Shown here in pieces: positions 10,595 through 20,669 of a DNA stretch of 64,000 nucleotides. Positions within the stretch are counted from its first letter, which is position 1. The number at the start of each line of letters is the position of its first letter. The stretch spans positions 2,728,001 through 2,792,000 of the forward strand of contig NZ_CP071870.1 in assembly GCF_017569205.1 (NCBI RefSeq). The letters are read 5' to 3'. Made by a program: the position numbers and the translations under genes. The stretch comes from Propioniciclava sp. MC1595 (GTDB lineage Bacteria > Actinomycetota > Actinomycetes > Propionibacteriales > Propionibacteriaceae). A model generated the notes under the pieces. That model had not been told where the DNA came from, did not search any database, and saw only the letters and a program-made list of their open reading frames with translations.

Positions 10595-13500
10595 GGGCGA
10601 CAGGTGTTGGGCCGTGGGGGGGCCGGGTTGTGCGGGTTGGGATTCCCGCAGCCTTGCTGCTGTTCGTCGCGGCCCTGGTTCCTGATGAAAGTGTGGCCGC
10701 CCGGTCGGCTGCACAGGTCGTCGCGGTACTCGTGCCACTTGGTGTTGAGGTGGTGCGTGATCGATGGCAGGCGACTCGCCATCGGGATCGCCGGATGCAA
10801 GCGCTGAGGGCGCGGCTGGAGCCGCTATCGGCGTCGCCTCCGGCCGAACTGAAGGTGGCATTGGATGATCCCGCCTATCGAATCGCTCCTTATTGGGGGC
10901 GCGCCGGTGTGCACCGCCAATTGGACGCGGCCCGCAGTTTGCCCGGCCCTGTCGTGGTGTTGGCGACCGGCCCCGCGTGGACTGGCAAGACACGACTGCT
11001 GACCGAGTGGGCGTTGGGCCTGCCGCAGGGAGTGGTGACGGGTTGGCTCCGCCATGGAACGGTCGACGCTGTCATGACCGAAGCCGCCACCTTGGATGCG
11101 CCCGTTGTCTTGTTGTTCTCGGGTCGTGACGAGGATGCAGCGACGGTCCTGGCAACAGTTGCCGGGGGGGCCGCTTCGGCCATGATTGTCGTGGAGTCGC
11201 GTGACCCGTCCCATTTGGCTGAGGTGGCTCGCTCGATCTCTCCTGCCGCGGGACGCCTCGCCGAGACCGCGACGGTCGTGACGGTCTCCAATCCTGGGGG
11301 GCCCTCGGATTCGGAGTTCCGTTACGGCCAGATGGTGCTCGCGTACGGGAAGGTCTTGCGGAACTCGTCATTGGCTCGGGCACCGCACACAACCTTCGCG
11401 TGGGGCGATGCACCGATCGGGCTGATGAGCGCCTTCGCGATGCTGCACGCCTCGAGTGGCCGTTCGACACCTCTTGGATCGCCGATGAAGGCCTTCGCCG
11501 GATATTGGGACACTCTGTGCGCGTCATGGCTGAAGCCAGGTCCCGACACCCGGTTTGGTCTGCCCGACTTGAGCGAGGTGCAGTTAAGAATCGCCTTGGC
11601 AGTGTGTTTACTGTCAGGGAACGATCACACTGAGGCGGTGCTGGCCGGGATGCCCTTGTATTCGGACCAGTTGCGGCGCCATCAGGTGGAGGAATTGACA
11701 AAGTGGGCGCACGCGACCTCCGGGGCTAGCCCGACTCGGTCAACCTTGTTGGCGGCGGTTGCTGCCACACAAGAGTGGACGACTGCGCAGCGGCAAGAGG
11801 TTGGTTGGTCGGCTCTTGAGGTCCCGGCGGCGTTGGCGGGGATGATCCGCGCGGTGGTGGCCGCGGAGCAGATCCTAGGCGAGCGTCCGCTACTTGCCAG
11901 ATCGCTACTTGCCGCGACCTTCGGATCGCTTCAGGCAGCCCTCAGGGCTCTGGACGGCGAGACGGTGACCCGTCCGATTGACTTGCTGCTGGCCGAGCAG
12001 GTGACCGCAGCCGCCCTGTCTGGCGAGGAGACCGACAGTCTGCTGGGTGAGCGCAGTCTTGTTCGTTTGCCCAACTGTCGCGTCGCCTTGCTTCGCCACG
12101 AGTTCACGGAGCTGTCCTCGGAGGCCCCGGTAGAACGCCGCGCTGAACTGGCATTCAACCTCGCGATCAGGTTGTGGGAGGTTGGGAAGCCGAAAGAGGC
12201 ACTCGAACCGGTCACCGAAGCCGTCACCCTGTACCGGGAGCTGGCCGACCCCCAGACCGGGAACCCCGACCGCTACACCCCCGACCTCGCCACCTCGCTG
12301 AACAACCTCGCCAACCGGTTGTCGGAGGTTGGGAAGCCGAAAGAGGCACTCGAACCGGTCACCGAAGCCGTCACCCTGTACCGGGAGCTGGCCGACCCCC
12401 AGACCGGGAACCCCGACCGCTACACCCCCGACCTCGCCACCTCGCTGAACAACCTCGCCAACCGGTTGTCGGAGGTTGGGAAGCCGAAAGAGGCACTCGA
12501 ACCGGCCACCGAAGCCGTCACCCTGCGCCGGCGGCTGGCCGACCCCCAGACCGGGAACCCCGACCGCTACACCCCCCACCTCGCCGGGTCGCTGAACAAC
12601 CTCGCCAACCGGTTGTCGGAGGTTGGGAAGCCGAAAGAGGCACTCGAACGGCCACCGAAGCCGTCACACTGTACCGGGAGCTGGCCGACCCCCAGACCGG
12701 GAACCCCGACCGCACACCCCACGACCCCACCCCGACCTCGCCACCTCGCTGAACAACCTCGCCGCCCTGTTGTCGGAGGTTGGGAAGTCGAAAGAGGCAC
12801 TCGAACCGGCCACCGAAGCCGTCACCCTGCGCCGGCGGCTGGCCGACCCCCAGACCGGGAACCCCGACCGCTACACCCCCCACCTCGCCGAGTCGCTGAA
12901 CAACCTCGCCGCCCTGTTGTCGGAGGTTGGGAAGTCGAAAGAGGCACTCGAACCGGCCACCGAAGCCGTCACCCTGTACCGGCGGCTGGCCGACCCCCAG
13001 ACCGGGAACCCCGACCGCTACACCCCCCACCTCGCCGGGTCGCTGAACAACCTCGCCAACCGGTTGTCGGAGGTTGGGAAGCCGAAAGAGGCATTCCAAC
13101 CGGCCACCGAAGCCGTCACCCTGTACCGGGAGCTGGCCGACCCCCAGACCGGGAACCCCGACCGCTACACCCCCCACCTCGCCGGGTCGCTGAACAACCT
13201 CGCCAACCGGTTGTCGGAGGTTGGGAAGCCGAAAGAGGCACTCGAACCGGCCACCGAAGCCGTCACCCTGTACCGGGAGCTGGCCGACCCCCAGACCGGG
13301 AACCCCGACCGCTACACCCCCCACCTCGCCGGGTCGCTGAACAACCTCGCCGCCCTGTTGTCGGAGGTTGGGAAGCCGAAAGAGGCACTCGAACCGGCCA
13401 CCGAAGCCGTCACCCTGTACCGGCGGCTGGCCGACCCCCAGACCGGGAACCCCGACCGCTACACCCCCCACCTCGCCGGGTCGCTGAACAACCTCGCCGC

Positions 13501-13687
13501 CCGGTTGTCGGAGGTTGGGAAGTCGAAAGAGGCACTCGAACCGGCCACCGAAGCCGTCACCCTGTACCGGCGGCTGGCCGACCCCCAGACCGGGGACCCC
13601 GAGCGTTTCGGCTCTCCGTTGGCCCGCGCTGAACGTGTTGTCCTGGACCTCAACATCACCCATACAGATGAAGACCCCGATCAATAG
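10591..13687 (+). pseudogene. STAND-like P-loop ATPase with tandem TPR repeats, frameshifted in the repeats
   Basis: The N-terminal 530 residues contain a hydrophobic segment near residue 20, a P-loop GPAWTGKT near residue 130 followed by STAND-like ATPase strands, then a helical region. From about residue 530 there are near-identical 49-residue TPR-like units (core SLNNLA..LSEVGKPKEAL). Such ATPase-TPR proteins act as signalling switches and as phage sensors of the Avs/NLR type; a defence role here is inference from the island. The unit between 12622 and 12779 has lost one base (about 12649) and gained 11 (about 12712-12735). The original frame therefore drifts into low-complexity sequence ending at 13632, while the true repeat frame resumes and ends at 13687. 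It is either a broken gene, a variable one, or an assembly error. Confidence 0.75.
12181..13613 (+). repeat. Ten tandem 147-bp units encoding 49-residue TPR repeats
   Basis: The same anchor (GTTGGGAAG) recurs at 12181, 12328, 12475, 12622, 12779, 12926, 13073, 13220, 13367 and 13514. Every spacing is exactly 147 bp except 12622-12779, which is 157 bp. Units differ at only a few positions, for example GKP/GKS, YRE/RRR/YRR and ANR/AAL/AAR. The near-identity at DNA level means recent expansion or gene conversion, and copy number is likely to vary between strains. Confidence 0.95.
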
Positions 13688-13848
13688 CGGCTGGGCGTGC
13701 GGGTTTGTTCCTGCCGCTGCCTGCTATGCACTGTCGGAGACGCGAGGACCGCACCGCAGCGGAGCGAGGAGCGGACCGCAGCGGCTGCGCCGGCGGAGCC
13801 GGCGCCTTGATCTTGTAGAGCCGGATTCACCAGTGGGCCGCCGAGAGG

Positions 13849-16800
13849 CTACGCCAGTCCGAAGTAGCGGCTGAAGAAGTCGGTGAGCTTCTCCAGGACG
13901 GTCTGTTTCTTGATGCTGTGGTTGTTGGCCTTGGCGAACCGAGACACCGGCGGCAGGATTCGGGTGACCGCGGTGCCGGCGGTCGGCACCGACCCGTCAC
14001 GGAAGGCCCGCTGGATGAACTCCCGGGTTTCGTCAGGTCGAAGGTTCTCCTCGGTGATGATGCGATCCAGGTCCTCGGCGCGCTTGGCGGCGACGAAGGC
14101 CTTCCATTCGCCGTCGACGTCGGCGTCCACGGTGAGGGAGTCGACGAAGGCCTCGACGAGGTCCTTCTTGTTCCGCAGTGACGGGCTGGAGTCGATGGCT
14201 CGAGCGATGGTAGCGCGGACCTCGACGTCGCCAGGCTCGCCATGCTGCTCCAGGTACTGGCGCACGAGCATCAGGATGTAGTCGACGTTGACCTCGACCT
14301 GCTTGATCAGCTCGATCTCGAAGACGACGTCGTCGTTGATCATCTCCTTGTCCGCGACGGTGACCTTGCGCCGCTCGGCATAGAGATTCAGGTAGACGCT
14401 CTGATAGTCCTGTAGCTGCCGCGGCGTCAGGATCTCGTTGCCGGCGAAGTCGTCGAAGCTGGTCAGGATGTTCCGCAGCCGGAGGATCGCCCCGAACAGG
14501 GCGATGAACTGCTTCTGGTTCTCCTCGCCCACGATCACCTGCCCCGGCGGGTAGCCGTCCAGGAGTTCGGTGACCTTGGCGGCGTACTCGTCGAAGTACT
14601 CCCCGTACGGCCGCAGCAGCGCGACGCCCTTGGCGTCCGCGTTGCCGAACAAGGCCAGGGCTTCGTTGGTCTCGTCCTCGAGGTTCCGGAAGCTGACGAT
14701 GTTGCCGTACGTCTTAACCGAGTTCAGGATCCGGTTCGTTCGCGAGAACGCCTGGATGAGCCCGTGGGCGCGCAGGTTCTTGTCCACCCACAGCGTGTTC
14801 AGGGTGGTGGCGTCGAACCCGGTGAGGAACATGTTGACCACGATCACCAGGTCGAGCTCGCGGTTCTTCAACCGCATCGACAGGTCCTTGTAGTAGTTCT
14901 GGAACTTGTCGGCTGACGTGTCATAGCTGGTGCCGAACAGGTCGTTGTAGTCCTGGATCGCGTCCTCCAGGAACTCCCGCGAGCTCTGGTCCAGGTCGTA
15001 GGTTTCGAACTCCTCCTCGCCCAGCAGGCCGTCGGGTTCGGCCTCGTTCGCGGCGTAGCTGTAGATCAACCCCACCTTCAGCTGCTGGTCGGATGGCAGT
15101 TCGTCCTGGCGGTAGGTGAAGGCGTTGTAGTAGCGCTTCGCGGCCTCGATGGATGCCGTCGCGAACAGCGAGTTGAACCCGACCAGCCGCTTCCCGGCGA
15201 GGGTGTAGGTGCTGTTGCGCTTGGTCTTCTGGTCGAAGTGCTCGCGCACATAGGCCACCACTTGGCTGATGCGCTCGGGCGCCAGCAGGGCCTTCTCGGT
15301 GTCGATGGCGGATACCTGCTTGTCGGCGATCGCGTCGGAGGTCTTGATCGTGTTGATGTAGTCGATCCGGAAGGGCAGCACGTTGGCGTCGCGGATGGCG
15401 TCCACGATCGTGTAGGTGTGCAGCCGGTCGCCGAACGCCTGCTCGGTGGTCCGCAACCCAGGGGTGCCACTGCTCCCGGCGTTCACGGCGAAGATCGGCG
15501 TCCCGGTGAACCCGAACAGGTGGTAGTTCTTGAACGCCTTCGTGATCTTGGTGTGCATGTCGCCGAACTGGCTGCGGTGGCACTCATCGAAGATGATGAC
15601 CACGTGCCCAGCGAAGATCTGGTGCTTGGCGTTCTGCTCGACGAAGCGGGCCAGTTTCTGGATCGTGGTGATGATGATTCGCGAGTTCGGGTCCTCCAGT
15701 TGCCGCTTCAACACTTTGGTCGACGTGTTCGAGTTGGCGGCGCCCTTCTCGAAACGCTCGTACTCGCGCATCGTCTGGTAGTCCAGATCCTTGCGGTCCA
15801 CGACGAACAGCACCTTGTCGATGCTGGGCAGCTTCGTCGCCAGCTGGGCGGTCTTGAAGCTGGTCAGCGTCTTACCTGACCCGGTCGTGTGCCACACATA
15901 CCCGCCCGCGGCAATCGTTCCCAGGCGTTTGGTGTTGGTGGCGGTCTCGATGCGCCGCAGGATCTGCTCGGTGGCCGCGATCTGGTACGGGCGCATCACC
16001 AGCAGCTTGCGGTCGGCGTCGAAAACGCAGTAACGGGTCAGGATGTTCAACAAGGTGTGCTTGGCGAAGAACGTCTTCGTGAACCCGACCAGGTCGGTGA
16101 TCGGCTTGTTGCTCGCGTCCGCCCACCAACTGGTGAACTCGAAGCTGTTCGACGTCTTCCGCCGGCTCCTCTTCCCGGACGCCTCGGCCAGGTGCTGGTC
16201 GCGGACCGTGTTGGAGTAGTACTTCGTCAACGTGCCGTTGCTGATCACGAACAACTGCACGTACTCAAACAGGCCAGAGTCGGCCCAGAAGCTGTCCCGG
16301 GCGTACCGGTTGATCTGATTGAACGCCTCCCGGATGTCCACCCCCCGCCGCTTCAACTCCACGTGCACCAACGGCAGGCCGTTCACCAGGATCGTCACGT
16401 CATAGCGGTTCGCGTGCACACCACCTGTCTGGACGCCGTCGGCGCCGGCAGTCGCGGCTGGGACCTCGTACTGGTTGATGACCTGCAGGCGGTTGTTGTG
16501 GATGTGGGTCTTGTCGAGCAGGTAGATGTTCTTGAACGACCCGTCATCCCGCTTCAACACCTGGACATGGTCGGTCTGGATCTTCGCGGTCTTCTCGACT
16601 ACGCCCTCGTTGACGCCGGCGATCTGCTGGGTGAAGAACCGCTGCCACTCCCCATCAGTGAACGCGACCTTGTTCAACACCTCCAACTGGGTCCGGAGGT
16701 TCGCCACCAGGTCGGCCTCGGCGCGCAGCGGCAGATACTCGTACGCCTGCTCCTGCAACAAGCCGATCAACGCCTTCTCTAGGTCGGCCTCGGACTGGTA

Positions 16801-16905
16801 GCCAGTCTGCTTGGCCGGGTCAGGAGTGAACTCAGCCACCACCGTCGACTCGGCACTCAACGCGATCGCCTCATAGGCGACGGTCGACCCATCGATCGGC
16901 GTCAC
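13849..16905 (-). CDS. hsdR: Type I restriction enzyme, R (endonuclease/translocase) subunit
   Basis: This 1018-residue HsdR would cut DNA away from unmethylated sites after ATP-driven translocation. The N-terminal nuclease core is visible as VTILVNGLPLVHVELKRRG (ELK near residue 185). The SF2 motor has TTGSGKT (Walker A), DECHRSQFG (motif II) and the GFTGTP motif III. Its ATG overlaps the hsdS stop by 4 bp. It is the last gene of the minus-strand operon hsdM-mrr-hsdS-hsdR. The subunit looks intact, but hsdM is interrupted, and HsdR needs HsdM and HsdS to bind DNA. Confidence 0.95.
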   Translation of the reverse strand: MTPIDGSTVAYEAIALSAESTVVAEFTPDPAKQTGYQSEADLEKALIGLLQEQAYEYLPLRAEADLVANLRTQLEVLNKVAFTDGEWQRFFTQQIAGVNEGVVEKTAKIQTDHVQVLKRDDGSFKNIYLLDKTHIHNNRLQVINQYEVPAATAGADGVQTGGVHANRYDVTILVNGLPLVHVELKRRGVDIREAFNQINRYARDSFWADSGLFEYVQLFVISNGTLTKYYSNTVRDQHLAEASGKRSRRKTSNSFEFTSWWADASNKPITDLVGFTKTFFAKHTLLNILTRYCVFDADRKLLVMRPYQIAATEQILRRIETATNTKRLGTIAAGGYVWHTTGSGKTLTSFKTAQLATKLPSIDKVLFVVDRKDLDYQTMREYERFEKGAANSNTSTKVLKRQLEDPNSRIIITTIQKLARFVEQNAKHQIFAGHVVIIFDECHRSQFGDMHTKITKAFKNYHLFGFTGTPIFAVNAGSSGTPGLRTTEQAFGDRLHTYTIVDAIRDANVLPFRIDYINTIKTSDAIADKQVSAIDTEKALLAPERISQVVAYVREHFDQKTKRNSTYTLAGKRLVGFNSLFATASIEAAKRYYNAFTYRQDELPSDQQLKVGLIYSYAANEAEPDGLLGEEEFETYDLDQSSREFLEDAIQDYNDLFGTSYDTSADKFQNYYKDLSMRLKNRELDLVIVVNMFLTGFDATTLNTLWVDKNLRAHGLIQAFSRTNRILNSVKTYGNIVSFRNLEDETNEALALFGNADAKGVALLRPYGEYFDEYAAKVTELLDGYPPGQVIVGEENQKQFIALFGAILRLRNILTSFDDFAGNEILTPRQLQDYQSVYLNLYAERRKVTVADKEMINDDVVFEIELIKQVEVNVDYILMLVRQYLEQHGEPGDVEVRATIARAIDSSPSLRNKKDLVEAFVDSLTVDADVDGEWKAFVAAKRAEDLDRIITEENLRPDETREFIQRAFRDGSVPTAGTAVTRILPPVSRFAKANNHSIKKQTVLEKLTDFFSRYFGLA

Positions 16906-18104
16906 GACGCCACCTCGTCGAACGTGAGCAAACGATCACGGTAGAACTCATACTGCTGTCGCCGTGCCGTCAACTCCGCAGGTAACCCAACAGATAGGCC
17001 GTTCACCAGTGCGTCGAAGGCATCGAGCACCGAGACAACTCGCTCCTGTTCATCCAGGTCAAGCACCGGAATCTGGGCTCGCTTGAGGTTGTCGTTATAA
17101 AGCCTGCGGATGGTTCCCCCGTCGGTCGCCCAGTCCATCACCTGATACTGGTGATAGAGGTAGCGGTTCAAAACGATCGACTCGTCGTTATCCAACCAGA
17201 CGATGTTTGAATCTTGGAAGTAGGCGCGCTCTCCGTCGTACTCCACCGCCCGACCGATCGTTCCTGCTGCCGACAGCAACACATCTCCCTTTTTGGGGAA
17301 CGGATACCGATTGCGATAGTCAAGGAAGAGTGCTTCAGAGATGTAAGCATCCGGCTTTCCTCCGAAGGTGCCAATCTTGAAAAACGGGATATCACCCCTG
17401 GTTGTAGTTTGATCTTTGAAAACCCGTTTGCACATCGACACGCGACCGAGCGATCCCAGCTCGATCCAACGCGAGCCACCCTGCGCGCTGGGACGTAGAA
17501 GGGTCTGCCGATAGTGCTCATATTGGTGGCGGCGTGCCTCCAGCTCCGCCTCCAGCTCCGCCTCCAGCTCAGTGAACGTATCCAGGATTCGCACGATCTC
17601 CCGCTGCACCTCCAGCGGCGGCACCGGGATGCGGATCTTCGCCAAAGCCTCGCCAGAGACGCGTCGCACCTTGGTTCCGCTGACGAAGCGTTGCTTCTGT
17701 CTGTGAAACTGCTCCGTCTGGAAAAAGTAGGCGACGTACTTCGGATCCAAAACGTGTCGGAAGATGAAGGCATCCCCGCTGACCGCCGCATCCCCGGATC
17801 CAAGCCACGCCGTCGCCTTTGCCACCGCCGCGTCATCTTCACTGGTTGTGGCGATCACCAGATCGCCAGGAGTCGCCTTGCGGAGTCGTGTGGCGAACTC
17901 GGTTGAAACGAATGATTTCGTGCCGGTCGTCCAAGTGCCGTAGTGGGTGTGGATCTGGCCGTAGTGAATGGCAGGCGTGCCAGCGTCGGTGAGATCCGCC
18001 TTCTGCAGTCCGCTTCCTCGGATGAACTGCCCCAACTCCCCGAGGGGCCTTGACGGGACCCCGGCTGTGGCATGCCGGGCAATGAGGTCGTCGATGCGGC
18101 TCAT
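16902..18104 (-). CDS. hsdS: Type I restriction enzyme, S (specificity) subunit
   Basis: HsdS (400 residues) sets the recognition site of the methylase and restriction complexes. It has two target-recognition domains (about residues 15-155 and 205-355), each followed by a conserved helical spacer: EVQREIVRILDTFTELEAELEAELEARRHQYE after the first and LDEQERVVSVLDAFDALVNGL after the second. The second half (about 17040-17450) is clearly richer in A/T than its surroundings, as is usual for swapped recognition domains. Start and stop overlap both neighbours by 4 bp. The ELEAELEAELEA repeat in the spacer is the type of place where slippage alters spacing and specificity. Confidence 0.93.
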   Translation of the reverse strand: MSRIDDLIARHATAGVPSRPLGELGQFIRGSGLQKADLTDAGTPAIHYGQIHTHYGTWTTGTKSFVSTEFATRLRKATPGDLVIATTSEDDAAVAKATAWLGSGDAAVSGDAFIFRHVLDPKYVAYFFQTEQFHRQKQRFVSGTKVRRVSGEALAKIRIPVPPLEVQREIVRILDTFTELEAELEAELEARRHQYEHYRQTLLRPSAQGGSRWIELGSLGRVSMCKRVFKDQTTTRGDIPFFKIGTFGGKPDAYISEALFLDYRNRYPFPKKGDVLLSAAGTIGRAVEYDGERAYFQDSNIVWLDNDESIVLNRYLYHQYQVMDWATDGGTIRRLYNDNLKRAQIPVLDLDEQERVVSVLDAFDALVNGLSVGLPAELTARRQQYEFYRDRLLTFDEVAS

Positions 18105-19012
18105 TCGAAGAAGTCCTCGTCGATCTCCACCACTCGGACGGTGTCCTTGGTCTGGACCCCGACCCCGAAGCGGATCATCAGGTTCGCGAGCCGGTGCCCG
18201 TCGATGAGAATGAGTCGGTAGCTGGTGTGGTGTGCGGCGTACTCGACGGCGCCCGGGCTGAACGAGCTGGTGGTGATGAACACGCCCCGGTCTGCCTTAC
18301 CACTCAGGGCTCCCACGAAGCCCTGCAGCTCTGGGCGCCCTACCGTGTTGCCCGGCTTGTACCGCTTCGCCTGCACATAAACCTTGCTCAACCCGAGGAC
18401 GTCCTGGTCGATTACTCCATCGATGCCGCCGTCGTTGACCAGCTGGGTGGCTTCGCCGCCACCGTCCGAGCCGCCATAGCCCATAGCCAGAAGCAGATCT
18501 ACCACAGCCTGCTCGAAGAAGGCGGGTTCCTTGCCCAGCAGTCGCTCCAGCAATTCTTTCGAGACTGCTTCGTGGATGCGGGCGATGCCCTGCTGGATCT
18601 GTTCGGACGGATCCAGGACCGTCGGCTCGATGGTGATCGGTCGCTCTGGCTTCTTCGCTGGGACGTAAGGGGTGATCGCCCAGGTTGGGTCCTGGCCGAG
18701 AGCATCGAGCTGGTTCTCGGTGATGCCTTGGGGGAACTGCGCCAGGACCTGTCGGCCTGCGTCGGTGATGTGGTAGTTCCCACGAGACGGTCTGGCCAGC
18801 GCCCCGACCCGGGCAAGCTGCGACAGCGCCCACCCGATCCGGTTGGCGTACGTCGGCTCACCTGAGTTGAGGATGACGCCCCGCTGCTCGTCACTCAGCC
18901 CCACGATGTCGGCCGCGAGCTTGGCCATCTCGCGACGGCTATGGGTCGAACCGTCGCTCAGTGCCTTCAAGCACGGCACCATGAAGCCCTCCCAGGTCGG
19001 CATGCCACTCAT
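18101..19012 (-). CDS. Mrr-like restriction endonuclease inside the type I operon
   Basis: This 303-residue protein has an Mrr-type N-terminal winged-helix domain (about residues 5-85: WEGFMVPCLKAL, NRIGWALSQLARVGAL, GNYHITDAGR). It ends with a C-terminal Mrr catalytic domain (about 165-290) with GGIDGVIDQD and the QAKRYK strand of the PD-(D/E)XK fold. Mrr enzymes cut modified DNA (type IV restriction). The ATG overlaps the hsdM stop (TGATG) and the stop overlaps hsdS, so it is co-translated with the type I subunits. The upstream open sequence belongs to hsdM in another frame and was not used. Confidence 0.85.
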   Translation of the reverse strand: MSGMPTWEGFMVPCLKALSDGSTHSRREMAKLAADIVGLSDEQRGVILNSGEPTYANRIGWALSQLARVGALARPSRGNYHITDAGRQVLAQFPQGITENQLDALGQDPTWAITPYVPAKKPERPITIEPTVLDPSEQIQQGIARIHEAVSKELLERLLGKEPAFFEQAVVDLLLAMGYGGSDGGGEATQLVNDGGIDGVIDQDVLGLSKVYVQAKRYKPGNTVGRPELQGFVGALSGKADRGVFITTSSFSPGAVEYAAHHTSYRLILIDGHRLANLMIRFGVGVQTKDTVRVVEIDEDFFE

Positions 19013-19659
19013 CAGTTCGCCCCTTCCAGGTCGGCCACGATGGCGTCGATCTGCTCCCGCAACTCCTGCTGGCGGGCCACGATGCGAGCGATCTCGGCGT
19101 TGAGGGCGGTGATGTCGGTCGCCACGCGGGTGTCCTTGGCCTCGACGTAGCTTGAGACGGCGATGTTGTAGCCGTTCTCCGCGATGGCCTCGTTGTCGAC
19201 GAGCCTGACGATGTGGTCGACGTCCGCGCGGTGGGTGTAGGCGTCGAGGATCGTCTTCTGGTTGGCGTCGGTGAGCTTGTTCTTGTTGCCGTGGCGGACG
19301 AACTCGGCCGACGCGTCGATGAACAGCACGGCGTTGTCGCGCTTGGACTTCTTGAGCACGATGATGCAGGTCGCGATGGTGGTGCCGAAGAACAGGTCCG
19401 GTGGCAGCTGGATGACGGCGTCCACGTAGTTGTTGTCGATCAGGTACTTGCGGATCTTCTGCTCCGCCCCACCGCGGTAGAGGACGCCGGGGAACTCGAC
19501 GATGGCGGCCGTGCCGTTGACCGCAAGCCAACTCAGCATGTGCATCGTGAACGCGAGGTCGGCCTTGCTCTTGGGGGCGAGCACGCCGGCCGGGGCGAAG
19601 CGGGGGTCGTTGATCAGCAGAGGGTTGGCGTCGCCGTCCCATTTGATGGAGTAGGGCGG
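19012..19659 (-). pseudogene. hsdM: Type I methyltransferase subunit HsdM, C-terminal fragment
   Basis: This is the distal 215 codons of hsdM, starting inside the catalytic NPPY motif (..PYSIKWDGDANPLL, SKADLAFTMHML, DLFFGTTIATCI, and the C-terminal coiled helix EIARIVARQQELREQ). The proximal part is at 33038-33965 on the same strand. Joining them at the shared 7-bp CCGCCCT gives one open 522-codon gene of normal HsdM length, so the 13.4-kb element between them is a clean insertion. An internal ATG at 19584 gives a residual frame, but it lacks the catalytic motif. The stop overlaps the Mrr-like gene start. Confidence 0.93.
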
Positions 19660-19748
19660 TTCCCCAGAAGACTCAGGCCTGTTGCACTCCTGTGCTCTCA
19701 GGCCTCAGTCGCGGCGAGCTCTCCGCCCTGCCGCGGGGCCCCGAGCGG

Positions 19749-20669
19749 TCAGTCATTTCCGTACTCAGGCTCCCAGTAGTCCCCCACTTCTGTTCTGACA
19801 TCGAAGGCCTCCGGCAACTGGGCCTCCGCGATCAGTTCGTAGGAGTCAAGAACCAGTCGACATCGGTCGCAGCTGAAGTAGCTGGATCCGATCGTGAGTT
19901 CCATCCATGCGTCGTAGTCGTCTTCGGAGAGCCACTCGACGTGCTCTTCCGCGTTCTCGACATCCTCGCCCTCGATTAGGCCGGGTCCTCCGCAGGCGGG
20001 ACAGTTTGCTGCCGTCGAGTATTCCAGTCGGGCTGAAAGGTCACCTTCGCGGTGGCGTGCCCATTCTGCGGCTTCGGCCGCGCGGAGCTGTCCGGTTTGG
20101 AGAAGGTGTAGTCGTTGACGGGAGCGCTCGATCAGCATCTGGTAGCGAAACTCGATGTTCTTCTTGTTGGAGGCGAGGTGCGATTCGACCTCGGGGACAC
20201 GGTCGGTGCCCACGAGGTCGTCCAAGATCTGATCGCATGCGTTGATGAGGATGTGAGCCTGAGCCCAGTAGCGGGGCCACCATGCCGCTTCGGGGATGGC
20301 GGTGTAGGTGGGGGCGGCCCCGTGGAGGTAGTCGTTGCGGGCGTTGGCGATGGCGCGCGCTTCGTCGGAGTTGAAGGGCTTGAACGCCTTGGCGCAGCGG
20401 GAGAAGAGGGTGTGGGCCTGGACGGAGGTGAAGCGGGCTTCGCCTTGTACCAGCCCGCTTGCGACGAGGATGTTGGTGCCTTCTTCGTTGGGTGCTGCGA
20501 TGAGGACCGGTGAGACTCGAGCGAGAGCGGCTTTGGCGAGGAGTTCAAGGGCGAGGGAGGCCCACAGCGCTCGTTCATCAAATGTTCGTGGTTCGTCGTG
20601 GTCCATGGCGTGGTTGAGAAACAGCCGTGCCTTCAGAAGGAGTGCGTTGTGATCCCAGGGCTTGGTCAT
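19749..20669 (-). CDS. HEPN-like protein with C-terminal zinc ribbon
   Basis: This 306-residue protein is of unknown family. The N-terminal half is helical and contains ARNDYLHG (Arg111 to His116), the R-x4-H motif of HEPN ribonucleases and nucleic-acid-binding HEPN proteins. The C-terminal third has CPACGG near residue 218 and CDRC near 267, a probable zinc ribbon, in an acidic context. The start is set by overlap with the dioxygenase stop (ATGA). It is the last gene of the element's cargo operon. HEPN domains are often the toxic RNase effectors of defence and toxin systems; that role here is inference, since an R-x4-H motif also occurs in non-catalytic HEPN proteins. Confidence 0.7.
   Translation of the reverse strand: MTKPWDHNALLLKARLFLNHAMDHDEPRTFDERALWASLALELLAKAALARVSPVLIAAPNEEGTNILVASGLVQGEARFTSVQAHTLFSRCAKAFKPFNSDEARAIANARNDYLHGAAPTYTAIPEAAWWPRYWAQAHILINACDQILDDLVGTDRVPEVESHLASNKKNIEFRYQMLIERSRQRLHLLQTGQLRAAEAAEWARHREGDLSARLEYSTAANCPACGGPGLIEGEDVENAEEHVEWLSEDDYDAWMELTIGSSYFSCDRCRLVLDSYELIAEAQLPEAFDVRTEVGDYWEPEYGND

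Noticed and set aside
12181-13613. CRISPR array
   Set aside because: Spacers are absent; the 147-bp units are tandem and coding (TPR).
12518-13684. Open minus-strand frame across the TPR repeats
   Set aside because: Low-complexity shadow of the repeated plus-strand gene.
19012-19584. Independent small gene starting at ATG 19584
   Set aside because: It is the interior of hsdM; the reading frame continues upstream to the insertion point.
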